Assembly: GCA_964434865.1 (NCBI GenBank)
Contig: CAYSWV010000017.1
Location: 1-64,000, forward strand
Source: CAYSWV01 sp964434865
GTDB taxonomy: Bacteria; Cyanobacteriota; Cyanobacteriia; Thermostichales; Thermostichaceae
Length of the DNA: 64,000 nucleotides
Direction of reading: 5' to 3'
This document shows, piece by piece, positions 54,768-63,276 of this stretch (position 1 is the stretch's first letter; each line of letters starts with the position of its first letter). The position numbers and the translations under genes are program-made. The notes beneath the pieces were generated by a model. It had not been told where the DNA came from. It saw only the letters and a list, made by a program, of their open reading frames with translations, and did not search any database.

Positions 54768-55439
54768 ATGACAGCGGTTGTCGATATTCAGAATCTGACT
54801 CATACGTTTGGTCAAGGTGAACTTCAAAAGAGAGTTCTCAGTGACATTACGATGACTTTGAAAAGGGGAGAAATTGTGATCTTGGAAGGCCCTTCGGGCA
54901 GTGGGAAAACCACTTTATTGACTTTGATTGGAGCGTTGCGATCGGTTCAGGCAGGTAGCTTGAAAATCTTGGGACATGAGTTATTTGGATCGCGGCCCCA
55001 AGACTTAGTTAAGGTGAGAAATCAAATTGGCTTTATTTTTCAAGCTCATAATCTTTTGAATTGCCTCGCTGCTTGGGAAAATGTCAGTATGTCGCTAAAA
55101 CTGCATGCCCAGATCCCTAAGGGCGACTATCGCCAGCGTGCTTATCAGATCTTAGCTGCGGTGGGGTTGGAAGATCACTGTGATCATCATCCTCGCCAAT
55201 TATCAGGGGGACAGAAACAACGGGTGGCAATTGCCCGAGCCTTAGTGAGTCATCCCAAGCTGGTGTTAGCTGATGAACCAACAGCTTCACTCGATAGCCA
55301 TACAGGCCGTAAGGTAGTTGAAATCATGAAACGCTTAGCCAAGCAAGATGGTTCGGCTGTGCTGTTGGTTACCCATGATACTCGGATTCTGGATGTTGCT
55401 GATCGGATTGTTCATATTGAAGATGGGCAATTAGTCTAA
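54768..55439 (+). CDS. devA: DevA-type ABC exporter ATPase
   Basis: 223 aa LolD/MacB-like ATPase: Walker A LEGPSGSGKTTLL, Q-loop FIFQAHNLLNCLAAWENV, signature QLSGGQKQRVAIARAL, Walker B LVLADEPTASLD, H-loop LLVTHDTRILD. It energises DevC. The QAHNLL and LNCLAAWENV features place it with DevA and not PstB, although pstSCA genes follow after 46 nt. Confidence 0.92.
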   Translation: MTAVVDIQNLTHTFGQGELQKRVLSDITMTLKRGEIVILEGPSGSGKTTLLTLIGALRSVQAGSLKILGHELFGSRPQDLVKVRNQIGFIFQAHNLLNCLAAWENVSMSLKLHAQIPKGDYRQRAYQILAAVGLEDHCDHHPRQLSGGQKQRVAIARALVSHPKLVLADEPTASLDSHTGRKVVEIMKRLAKQDGSAVLLVTHDTRILDVADRIVHIEDGQLV

Positions 55440-55485
55440 TCAGGCCCAAACTTGATACCATAGAGCGGCGTCGACAGGCAACATT

Positions 55486-56613
55486 ATGCGGATGGTTGGC
55501 TTTAAATCGCTAATAGGGATCCTGTGCTTAGCCTTGTTAATAGCAGCCTGTGGTCCCCGTGACACCCCTATTCTAAGGCCAGGGCGGGCGGGTGCTCTAT
55601 CCTCAGAGATAACCTTACTGGGGGCAGGGGCTTCCTTTCCAGCACCGTTATACCAGCGATGGTTTTCAACTATTCAAGCCCAATACGGATCTCGGATCTA
55701 CTATCAATCGGTTGGCAGTGGGGCTGGGATTCAAGAGTTTATAGCGGGTTTAGTTGATTTTGGGGCTAGTGATGTGGCGATGACTGATCAAGAAATCGAG
55801 ACGGCTGATCATAATGTCATTATGGTGCCCATAACTGCAGGAAGTGTGGTTATAGCCTACAACCTAGCCGGGATCCCTACTGGTTTAAAGCTCGCTCGCG
55901 AGACCTATGTCAATATTCTTTTAGGTAACCTGCAATATTGGACTGATCCGGCCATTTTGAAAGACAATCCTGATCTCAACTTGCCTGATTTGCCGATTAC
56001 GGTGATCCATCGCTCTGAAGGCAGTGGGATGACCGGTGTTTTAACCCATCATTTAGCCACCATTAGTTCCATTTGGTCTCAACAAATCGGTGAAGGTAAA
56101 ACTGTTCAATGGCTGACGGGTATAGGTGCTAGAGGCAATGAAGGTGTCACAGCCCAATTACAACAACTGGAAGGATCGATCAGCTATATCGGCTATGATT
56201 ATGCAATTCAAAATGATCTCACCTATGCAGCTTTAGAGAATCGGTCAGGCCAGTTTATGTTGCCCACACCGAGTTCAACAGCAGCTGCTCTGAGTGCCGA
56301 GACCTTACCTGATAACTTAAGGCTATTTATTGCTGATCCTGAAGGAGCTACAGCCTACCCGCTGGTGAGTTATAGCTGGCTATTAGTGCACAAATATTAT
56401 GACTCTATGGCCAAAGCTAGAGCGATCTCAGCTCTCATTGACTATGGCTTGAATGAGGGCCAAGCTATTGCAGCCGAGTTGGGCTATATCCCTCTACCCT
56501 CAGGTATGCTTCACCAGGTTGCTGATACGGTAAACACTATTACACCTGACTATGCCGTGACGCTTACAGATCCATCAGATCTTCTTGTTCCCGCTGTTGT
56601 CCTGGATAAGTGA
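55486..56613 (+). CDS. pstS: Phosphate-binding lipoprotein PstS
   Basis: 375 aa. Lipobox LLIAAC, lipid Cys at about residue 22. Phosphate-contact motifs: LLGAGASFPAPLYQRW, SVGSGAGIQEFIAG, FGASDVAMTD and IHRSEGSGMTGVLTHHL. It captures periplasmic phosphate for PstCA. The stop TGA overlaps the pstC ATG by one base (TGATG). Probably expressed with upstream devBCA or from a promoter in the 46-nt gap, and expected to be Pho-controlled. Confidence 0.95.
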   Translation: MRMVGFKSLIGILCLALLIAACGPRDTPILRPGRAGALSSEITLLGAGASFPAPLYQRWFSTIQAQYGSRIYYQSVGSGAGIQEFIAGLVDFGASDVAMTDQEIETADHNVIMVPITAGSVVIAYNLAGIPTGLKLARETYVNILLGNLQYWTDPAILKDNPDLNLPDLPITVIHRSEGSGMTGVLTHHLATISSIWSQQIGEGKTVQWLTGIGARGNEGVTAQLQQLEGSISYIGYDYAIQNDLTYAALENRSGQFMLPTPSSTAAALSAETLPDNLRLFIADPEGATAYPLVSYSWLLVHKYYDSMAKARAISALIDYGLNEGQAIAAELGYIPLPSGMLHQVADTVNTITPDYAVTLTDPSDLLVPAVVLDK

Positions 56614-57557
56614 TGCCCAGCCTGAGTCAACCGTTAAACCATCGTACTGTCCTCGAACGGGGTCTCAATGGTGCCTTTATGACCCTAACGGGTTGTTTGG
56701 CCTTTGTTGTGTTGGCTATATTGCTGGGGATTGGGCTGGAAGTGGGCACTCAGGCTTGGCCTGCTATTCAGGCATTTGGGGGTGAGTTTCTGCTCACTGG
56801 CACCTGGGATCCGGTGAAAGAGTCCTATGGGATTTGGCCTATGATTTATGGCACCTTGGTGAGTGCTCTAATGGCTCTACTGCTAGCTATTCCCCTAGGT
56901 CTAGGATCAGCCATTCTTTTAGCAGAACCGATCTTGCCAGCCTGGTTACGCGATGCATTAACGTTAGGCGTTGAACTCTTAGCGGCGGTTCCTAGCGTGG
57001 TTTATGGGTTGTGGGGAATCTTTATCTTAATTCCGCTGTTGAGACAAGTGGGGCAAGGATTGCATCAGCAGTTGGGTTTTATCCCTCTGTTTAGTACCGC
57101 TCCCATTGGGCCGGGCCTGCTGCCTGCTGGGGTGATCCTGGCAATTATGATCTTGCCGATTATCACTGCTATTTCACGTCAATCGTTAGTCACCTTACCC
57201 TCTGATTTGCGAGCTGTATCGGTTGGCCTGGGGGCGACTCGTTGGCAAACCCTATTTAAAACCTTATTACCGGCGGCCTTTCCTGGAATTTTAGGGGGCA
57301 TTGTTCTGGCTTTAGGGCGGGCAGTGGGAGAAACCATGGCTGTGACGATGGTGATTGGTAACTCCAACCAATTCAATCTATCGATTTTGGCTCCGGCGAA
57401 TACCTTAGCCTCTCTCATTGCTAGTCAGTTTGCCGAAGCTTCTGGACTCCAAATTTCAGCCTTGATGTATGCTGGCTTGGTTCTGTTTGTCCTCACCTTG
57501 AGCATTAATGTTTTGGCTGATTGGCTAGTGTTAAGCCTAAATCGTGCTATGCATTGA
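56613..57557 (+). CDS. pstC: Phosphate ABC transporter permease PstC
   Basis: 314 aa from ATG 56613; a GTG one codon earlier is possible. Six membrane helices; PstC hallmarks PVKESYGIWPMIYGTLVSAL, ELLAAVPSVVYGLWG, the PIITAISRQSL region, GLGATRWQTLFKTLLPAAFP (EAA loop) and GRAVGETMAVTMVIGNS. It forms the phosphate channel with PstA. Confidence 0.95.
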   Translation: MPSLSQPLNHRTVLERGLNGAFMTLTGCLAFVVLAILLGIGLEVGTQAWPAIQAFGGEFLLTGTWDPVKESYGIWPMIYGTLVSALMALLLAIPLGLGSAILLAEPILPAWLRDALTLGVELLAAVPSVVYGLWGIFILIPLLRQVGQGLHQQLGFIPLFSTAPIGPGLLPAGVILAIMILPIITAISRQSLVTLPSDLRAVSVGLGATRWQTLFKTLLPAAFPGILGGIVLALGRAVGETMAVTMVIGNSNQFNLSILAPANTLASLIASQFAEASGLQISALMYAGLVLFVLTLSINVLADWLVLSLNRAMH

Positions 57558-57564
57558 AGTGTCT

Positions 57565-58452
57565 ATGAAGCAGTCTTCAAATCTCAATATGGTGATCAAG
57601 TCAGAGTTACCTAGGCTAAGTTTAGGACGACAACTAGTGGAAGCTGGACTCACAGCTCTAGCAAGCTTATGTTTGGGCCTGACGCTTTTACCGCTAGCGG
57701 CCGTCTTGATCTTTGTGACTCGCAAAGGATTAACTCGGTTCAATTGGGATCTGTTGACGCAACTACCCCCTGCTGCTGGCTTGACAGTAGGTGGCATTGG
57801 CAATGCGATTGTCGGTACTCTGCTAATGGTGGCCATTGCTACAGGGATCAGTTTGCCTATTGGCGTGTTAGCAGCTGTTTTTCTATCTGAGTTGAGTCCA
57901 CGACCTCTGGCACGGGGCATCCGATTTGCCGCTAACGTGTTGAGTGGTGTGCCCTCAATCCTAGCTGGGATTTTTGGCTATACGCTTCTGGTTGTAACCA
58001 CCAAAACCTTTTCAGCTATCGCGGGTGGGGTCGCCTTATCTATCTTGATGATCCCCACGATCTTGCGGACCTCCGAAGATGCCCTACAACAACTTCCCGA
58101 TCCGATCCGCTGGGCCTCTGTTGGCTTAGGGGCTTCAACGTATCAGACTGTGCTACGAGTCATTTTACCCGCAACACTCTCTAGCATTTTAACAGGAGCC
58201 TTGCTATCGATAGCCCGAGTAGCCGGTGAGACTGCCCCCCTATTGTTCACGGCCTCATTCTCTTACTTCTGGATCCGTAACTTGCAAGAACCCACCCCCT
58301 CACTGGCCATTTTGATCTACAACTTTTCTGGATCTCCTTTTAAGAATCAGCAAGAGCTGGCTTGGGCTGCCTCTCTAGTTGTAGTGATACTGGTGCTCGT
58401 GATCAGTGTTGGGGCCCGGCTTGCCCTTCAAGCTAGACAACGTTTCAATTGA
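57565..58452 (+). CDS. pstA: Phosphate ABC transporter permease PstA
   Basis: 295 aa from ATG 57565; the GTG at 57544 would overlap pstC. Six helices; GGIGNAIVGTLLMVAIATGI, FAANVLSGVPSILAGIFGY, SVGLGASTYQTVLRVILPAT (EAA loop) and IARVAGETAPLLFTASFSYF. It is the partner of PstC. No pstB or phoU follows; the next gene is on the opposite strand. Confidence 0.95.
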   Translation: MKQSSNLNMVIKSELPRLSLGRQLVEAGLTALASLCLGLTLLPLAAVLIFVTRKGLTRFNWDLLTQLPPAAGLTVGGIGNAIVGTLLMVAIATGISLPIGVLAAVFLSELSPRPLARGIRFAANVLSGVPSILAGIFGYTLLVVTTKTFSAIAGGVALSILMIPTILRTSEDALQQLPDPIRWASVGLGASTYQTVLRVILPATLSSILTGALLSIARVAGETAPLLFTASFSYFWIRNLQEPTPSLAILIYNFSGSPFKNQQELAWAASLVVVILVLVISVGARLALQARQRFN

Positions 58453-58472
58453 GCGCGATAGCTGATAAATGC

Positions 58473-58625
58473 TTAGATCAAGCCCAACCAAGCCATCACA
58501 CCTTGCCCGGTCACAGCCTCAATCACAATCGCTAACAAAAATCCAATCATGGCGGCCCGGCCATTTAAACGTTCTGCATAGTCATTGAAACCAAATTTGG
58601 GTTCGATAATTTTAGGCTCTGACAT
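58473..58625 (-). CDS. hli: High-light-inducible one-helix protein (HLIP/Scp)
   Basis: 50 aa, below a 60-codon cutoff. AAGGAG lies 6-8 nt before ATG 58625. The sequence EPKFGFNDYAERLNGRAAMI, then GFLLAIVIEAVTGQGVMAWL is the chlorophyll-a/b-binding-like helix with the conserved ExxNGRxAM motif. HLIPs bind chlorophyll and carotenoid in thylakoids, protecting photosystem II assembly under excess light or nutrient stress. Convergent with pstA, 21 nt away. Confidence 0.92.
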   Translation of the reverse strand: MSEPKIIEPKFGFNDYAERLNGRAAMIGFLLAIVIEAVTGQGVMAWLGLI

Positions 58626-58700
58626 GAGTGGCTCCTTAGTTCAGACTGCAGAAAGTATTATATAGGACAATCATAGTTTACATTTCTTAATGAGACAAGA

Positions 58701-59612
58701 TTAGAGCAATTGGATTAACGATCGGGCTTGAGGAATAGCAGTATCGATAGCCTTACCCTGATCAGTAAAAACAACTAAGCACCAGCGGGGTTGATTCACT
58801 GGGCCAAAAGCTCCCACCCAAGACTGAAAATCCTCTGCGAGTAGGGGGCGGTTAGGACGCAACCTCCGAATGACAGTCCCCGTTTTAGCGGCAATCGTCT
58901 GATGGTCTGAAGCTAGATCTTGACAGGTGCCCGATTGAACCGCCGCCACCATACCCTCTATCAGGACAGGCCAGATGTTTGACTCCAAGGGAGGCTGGGG
59001 AATAGAGCCTAACTCCAGTGGCTGAGTCAGCTTTTGACCTCTAACGGCAACAGTTGTGATCAATCTGAGCATAGACCAGGGTGTTACCACTAACTGCGGA
59101 TCTTCGCCGGTTGCTAGCAGGGGAGCGGAGCCACGAGCCAGATCATGAGCAAAGCCAAACTGATGGAGACCTTCCAGTAACCGTCGAGATCCCAGCTCTG
59201 AGCCAAGAGTATAAAAATAAACGTTACAGGATTGAGCAATCGCATCTCTAAGGGTGACGGCCCCATGCACAGCCCAGCAGGGTAATCGTTGACGCGGGCC
59301 TGATCGTTGGTGCTGAGGTGGCCGATCATACCAACCTGGACATTGAACTATCCGATCAGGGTTTGTGATCCCATGTGTTAAAGCCGTAGCAGCAGTGACC
59401 AATTTAATCACCGATCCAGGTTGGGCTTGAATCCGGTGCCCTTGCTGAGGATGAATCACAGTTTCAAAATGACCGGTTTCAAGATTGAGCACAGCAGCAA
59501 AATCCTGGGGTTTTAGAATCGATCGAGCTTGTCCTGAGGTAGCTAGCCAGGTCAACCCAGCACTCACCAAGCCCATCCCACACTGTCGCCGATTCCAGAA
59601 ATGCCCAGTCAT
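58701..59612 (-). CDS. Stand-alone penicillin-binding transpeptidase-domain protein
   Basis: 303 aa. Serine active-site triad: SxxK in AQPGSVIKL, SxN in AQSCNVYFY, KTG in IAAKTGT. N-terminal signal-like stretch (GMGLVSAGLTWLATSGQA). It lacks the dimerisation and PASTA domains of class B PBPs and is much shorter, near class D beta-lactamase/SpoIID-style size. A periplasmic peptidoglycan transpeptidase or penicillin-interactive protein is likely; beta-lactamase activity cannot be excluded. It lies 28 nt after the TAXI gene, same strand. Confidence 0.82.
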   Translation of the reverse strand: MTGHFWNRRQCGMGLVSAGLTWLATSGQARSILKPQDFAAVLNLETGHFETVIHPQQGHRIQAQPGSVIKLVTAATALTHGITNPDRIVQCPGWYDRPPQHQRSGPRQRLPCWAVHGAVTLRDAIAQSCNVYFYTLGSELGSRRLLEGLHQFGFAHDLARGSAPLLATGEDPQLVVTPWSMLRLITTVAVRGQKLTQPLELGSIPQPPLESNIWPVLIEGMVAAVQSGTCQDLASDHQTIAAKTGTVIRRLRPNRPLLAEDFQSWVGAFGPVNQPRWCLVVFTDQGKAIDTAIPQARSLIQLL

Positions 59613-59640
59613 AGAATTTTGTCATGAACAACAGGATAAC

Positions 59641-61233
59641 TTATTGAACTCGAATCGCTTCAGCCAGTTGACTTTGTTGATCTTTAACCGTGTCCATCGC
59701 AATTTGCCACACAACCCGAAACGATTGAAAGGCATCACGTGAGATCCGATCTTGGTTAAGGGCTGTCACGGCTTCAGTGAGAATGGTGTGTAGCTTGTGT
59801 TGCAACTCTTGAATAGCGGGCCCAGTTTGCGCGGCAGCGACAGCTCCCATCAACTGTAACACTTGAGTACTAAAGCCACTATCATCATTCTTCTGTTTCT
59901 GGATTCGTTCGCGCACCCCATCCATCGCAATTTGCCACACGACCCGGAAAGACTGAAACGATTCTTCTGAAATTCGATCAGTATCTAGATCACTCACAGC
60001 TTCAGATAAGAGTGCTTGAAGTTGTTGCCCTAAGGCTTCAGTTTGCTGATAAGAGCTGGTGTGTTGAGCTGCTTCTATCACTTGCAAGATCTGCTTGGTG
60101 TAGCTGTCAGCATTATTTTTCTGGCGCTTTTCAATCAGTTTTTTTAACTCCCATACCCACGACCCCATCAGTAGTCCCACAGTCAGAATTAAAGCCAGAT
60201 AATCAGCATTTTCTTGAACAAAAGAGGGTTGATCCCGGTTGTAGTAGGCTAGTGCCCCCAAATGGACAGGAGCAATAATACGATTAGCCCGAGTCGGATC
60301 ACTAACATTGGCGAGTAAGGGCCGAATATCAGCCCATTGATCGGGGATCTCGCGGGTAATGGCTTGACGGTGCTCTAGCAAGATTGTGGTGATCGCTCGA
60401 ATCACTTCGTTAGGAACGGTCTCTCGGGCTAGGAGTAATCGTTGGATTTCAACAGTAGCTAGATTTTGATTAGGGGTGGGGGGTTGCCCTTGATAAGCAC
60501 CAATGGGAATGACACTGGGTTCAAAGGCAGGATATTTGATTTGCATAGCAGCTGCTTGTTCAATCGGTAACAATTGGCCTTGACATTGTTGAATCAAGGT
60601 CGCCACACTGGGGTTACCTAGGGATCTGACTCGAAAGACGGCATCAGCTTGGCGGCTGCAAAACATGTTGTTGGTAACTTGTTCATTGCCATCTTGAAAG
60701 TCAAAATTAGTCTCAGCCAGGCCGTAGTGAGCTGCAATATCAATGAAAGAACTGTATTGGCCTCCTCGAGTGGGTAGGGCAATTTTGCGATTGACCAGAT
60801 CAGCAAACCGTTGGATCGATGAATCTCTATGAACAATCAGCTGAACTTTATCTGGATATAAGACCGCAACTGTTCTGGCTTCAGACCCTGGGGATACATC
60901 AGCCTGAGCGGTAGCCAATTGAATAGTATTCTCTTCAAGGAGCTTTAAGTTTTCAGAGGTGCCACCCGTGGCTAAAACTTCAAGATGAATATTAGGATAC
61001 TGTTGTTCAACCACCTTAGCGATGGCAGTGCTGAGGATATAACTGTCACCCTGCTCTGAACCTGCCCCGATGACTAATCGATAATCTGAGACTTGACTTA
61101 GGGCTAACCCAATACCACCAAGAATAAAGCCAACACTAATTGAACCTAATCCGATTAAAACTATGGCGCCTAGCAAGTCTAAATCAGAGAGCCAAGCCAA
61201 CCAGGACTGTGGCCGACGTCTAGAGTTATTCAT
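59641..61233 (-). CDS. Membrane-anchored TAXI-family solute-binding protein with duplicated C-terminal module
   Basis: 530 aa from ATG 61233 (a TTG at 61257 is less likely). N-terminal membrane helix (AIVLIGLGSISVGFILGGIG). TAXI domain: YRLVIGAGSEQGDSYILSTA, LEVLATGGTSENLKLL, IQLATAQAD and FVQENADYLAL. A second helix (LALILTVGLLMGSWVWELKK) follows, then two related cytosolic segments. Each contains DRIS-x4-FQSFRVVWQIAMD preceded by a helical stretch. TAXI proteins usually feed TRAP permeases, but none is present; sensing is a possible role. Confidence 0.82.
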   Translation of the reverse strand: MNNSRRRPQSWLAWLSDLDLLGAIVLIGLGSISVGFILGGIGLALSQVSDYRLVIGAGSEQGDSYILSTAIAKVVEQQYPNIHLEVLATGGTSENLKLLEENTIQLATAQADVSPGSEARTVAVLYPDKVQLIVHRDSSIQRFADLVNRKIALPTRGGQYSSFIDIAAHYGLAETNFDFQDGNEQVTNNMFCSRQADAVFRVRSLGNPSVATLIQQCQGQLLPIEQAAAMQIKYPAFEPSVIPIGAYQGQPPTPNQNLATVEIQRLLLARETVPNEVIRAITTILLEHRQAITREIPDQWADIRPLLANVSDPTRANRIIAPVHLGALAYYNRDQPSFVQENADYLALILTVGLLMGSWVWELKKLIEKRQKNNADSYTKQILQVIEAAQHTSSYQQTEALGQQLQALLSEAVSDLDTDRISEESFQSFRVVWQIAMDGVRERIQKQKNDDSGFSTQVLQLMGAVAAAQTGPAIQELQHKLHTILTEAVTALNQDRISRDAFQSFRVVWQIAMDTVKDQQSQLAEAIRVQ

Positions 61234-61351
61234 ACCAACCCAGATCTGCTTAAACAACTCAGAGCTTACACCTAAGTCAACACCAACAGCGGCACTAGGA
61301 TGAAAAGCTCAATACAATATCCAGGATTTTAGATTTATTTCTGATTTAAGC

Positions 61352-61627
61352 CTAAAAGCGTTGCTTTTGGAACCAACGTGATAAGTGTCCTAACCGAGTC
61401 ATGATCCAATTATCAAAAAGTCCCCAATCTGATTGGCAAAAGCTATGAACCAATCGTTCGGCTTCTAAAGGAGATTGGGCTTTAGCTCGCTTGCGCTTTT
61501 TGGAAGGGAGGGGTGAAGATCTCGTAGTAGCTACTTCAGTCCAAGGGGATGAACTCAGGTTAGGGGATTGCATCGGATCGGGTTTTAACTGGTCAGTTTG
61601 TTGAATACCACGATATGCCAATTTCAT
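61352..61627 (-). CDS. Small basic protein, DUF4278-like N-terminus
   Basis: 91 aa. MKLAYRGIQQ matches the start of cyanobacterial DUF4278 proteins (MKLTYRG). The rest is Ser/Pro/Lys-rich (SSPLPSKKRKRAKAQSP), then AERLVHSFCQSDWGLFDNWI. No signal peptide. The function is unknown. Confidence 0.6.
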   Translation of the reverse strand: MKLAYRGIQQTDQLKPDPMQSPNLSSSPWTEVATTRSSPLPSKKRKRAKAQSPLEAERLVHSFCQSDWGLFDNWIMTRLGHLSRWFQKQRF

Positions 61628-61870
61628 TCTGTTGCCTCATGCTCTAATGGTTAGAGACGCACAACACAGCCAGTGTTACGTGTTAGCGTCAGCTAGGTGA
61701 ATTAAGTTAGTTAGCTTGGACTGCGGAGATTAGGGTAAGAGTCTATGATCTAAAACATGATCCTGATCCAGCCCTAGCTTCTGTGATAACACTTATTAAT
61801 AGCACCTCACACTCTGATTCGACTAGCCTAATCCAACAGTTATGTACCAGGTGTGATCTTAACCCTTGAC

Positions 61871-62281
61871 CTAGGGAGAGGCTACCTCAGGAAACACATA
61901 GATAGACTCTACTTGCTGACCTGTGCTGGGGACAGCCTCAATCTTGCCCTCACTCACTAAATAGGTAACTTGTTCGGCTTGGAGCTGGTTTTGATCTTGG
62001 GTGATGATAACCGCCCCTTCTAATACAATCCGTTGTTCTTGAGTATAGTAGGTTGCTTTTGCAGATCGAGCTGTGACTTGCTCCGCTGGAAACATGATAG
62101 AGACATTGCCTGTGGCTGTAATGACACCTGTATTGGCATTGGCTTCCTGAACATCAGCAAGGATAGTTAAGGCCCGACCCGGTTGTGCCCAAGTAGAGGA
62201 TCCTTGGAGCCAGAGACATGAACCCAAGATTACCCCACCCATCAGTTGGTAACTCTTTGGGACCCTAGGGATCATCATCAT
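61871..62281 (-). CDS. lptA: LptA/OstA-family periplasmic protein
   Basis: 136 aa. Three consecutive ATGs; signal peptide LMGGVILGSCLWLQGSSTWA. OstA-like strands: LTILADVQEANANTGVITAT, then GNVSIMF; IVLEGAVIITQDQNQLQAEQ. LptA forms the periplasmic bridge carrying LPS to the outer membrane with LptC and LptD. Short but complete for the family; lptB and lptC are not nearby. Confidence 0.82.
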   Translation of the reverse strand: MMMIPRVPKSYQLMGGVILGSCLWLQGSSTWAQPGRALTILADVQEANANTGVITATGNVSIMFPAEQVTARSAKATYYTQEQRIVLEGAVIITQDQNQLQAEQVTYLVSEGKIEAVPSTGQQVESIYVFPEVASP

Positions 62282-62346
62282 CCTCTATCTCCTATTTTAT
62301 CTATACCAGTCTTGATCATGAGTTAGTGTAGCCTGAGGTTTCCCGA

Positions 62347-62481
62347 TTAGACAGTCGGATTAAAGCTATTTGATCCTATCCGATCAACCCGTTGGGTGAG
62401 TTCATTAACCGCATCAGCGTCTCCGGCCATTAATCCAGAGATGCCGGGTTTGATAAAGACAGTTGAAGTTAACACATTCAC
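62347..62481 (-). CDS. Possible small protein (44 aa)
   Basis: GTG start at 62481 (a second GTG two codons later), preceded by AAAGG. The sequence is protein-like (STVFIKPGISGLMAGDADAV, NELTQRVDRIGSNSFNPTV). It lies between the ACT-domain gene and lptA on the same strand. No family recognised; it may be chance. Confidence 0.35.
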   Translation of the reverse strand: MNVLTSTVFIKPGISGLMAGDADAVNELTQRVDRIGSNSFNPTV

Positions 62482-62566
62482 TCAAACCTTTAAAAGACCA
62501 GAATAAATTGCTCCGGTATTACTGGACTCACTACAGTTCATGTGTCTGGCCCCTGCTGAGTCAGGG

Positions 62567-62965
62567 TTAATAGCTCAATTCTTTCAGCGTCTGAAGTGCT
62601 GTTTCAGCCAGGTGGACCGGAACAAAGATATGATCATGAAAATAAGCTGCTATCACGTTAGCGCTGATCCCCTGCTTACTTAATTGACTGGAGACTGCTG
62701 CTGTCAAACCTACTGCCTCCAAACTGGAATGAACACCTAGAGAGATACATTTGAAGGTTTCGTTGTAGGAAAAGCCTAAACGATCAGCCGCCGACTTTAA
62801 CATAACTAAGGTGAGGCCTTCCACTTCTCTAAAAGAGGCAATAGGGTTAGCTTCAGCATAATCACCATACACTCCCTGTTGAAGGGTACAAAAAACATAC
62901 TCTCCATCCATTAACTGTGGTGATAATGAATCAAGTAGTTCTTGCAGGGAGGTTATACCTTGCAA
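62567..62965 (-). CDS. ACT-domain protein (DUF2241-like)
   Basis: 132 aa. TTG start at 62965 supported by AGGAG 6 nt upstream. N-terminal half GEYVFCTLQQGVYGDYAEAN, FREVEGLTLVMLKSAADRLG; C-terminal half ISLGVHSSLEAVGLTAAVSS, GISANVIAAYFHDHIFVP. These are paired ACT-like folds that usually bind amino acids for allosteric control. The ligand is unknown. Confidence 0.82.
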   Translation of the reverse strand: MQGITSLQELLDSLSPQLMDGEYVFCTLQQGVYGDYAEANPIASFREVEGLTLVMLKSAADRLGFSYNETFKCISLGVHSSLEAVGLTAAVSSQLSKQGISANVIAAYFHDHIFVPVHLAETALQTLKELSY

Positions 62966-63010
62966 AGATCGCTCCTGTGACTTGAGGCTACGCCCTGATC
63001 TTATCGCATG

Positions 63011-63244
63011 CTAGATTGATGAAGCTAGATTGATGAACCAAAATTGAACAATCAATATGAGTGGTTCGGGATCTGGTTGCCAGAGTTTTTCGACTGGGCA
63101 GAGCGCTGTGTTGAGCATGGATTTGGATTGTTCCTTCATCAGCACGCAAAAGGCTAGAAATGCTGATACTAACTCTTCTTGGTTTGTTGGGGGTAGCTTT
63201 GACGGTGGAAGTAGCTCTGATGGCGGCGGCTGCGATGGGGGCAT
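63011..63244 (-). CDS. Uncertain small Pro-rich protein
   Basis: 77 aa from ATG 63244. Pro/Ser-rich start (MPPSQPPPSELLPPSKLPPT), then a plausible helical part (EELVSAFLAFCVLMKEQSKS). No clear ribosome binding site. A 63-aa Gly/Ser-rich frame runs antisense over the same stretch, so coding is not certain. Confidence 0.35.
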   Translation of the reverse strand: MPPSQPPPSELLPPSKLPPTNQEELVSAFLAFCVLMKEQSKSMLNTALCPVEKLWQPDPEPLILIVQFWFINLASSI

Positions 63245-63276
63245 GTGAGCCGAGCGCAATAGATCACTAGGGTGGC

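Noticed and set aside
54768..55439. Annotating this ATPase as PstB because pstSCA follow
   Set aside because: Length (223 aa) and the QAHNLL/LNCLAAWENV features fit DevA/LolD; it directly follows devB and devC.
61795..61830. Yfr1-like sRNA motif (CACCTCACAC)
   Set aside because: The core differs from the conserved motif and no flanking hairpins or terminator are seen.
63057..63248. 63-aa Gly/Ser-rich + strand frame
   Set aside because: Low-complexity antisense of a Pro-rich minus frame, with no ribosome binding site; likely a shadow.
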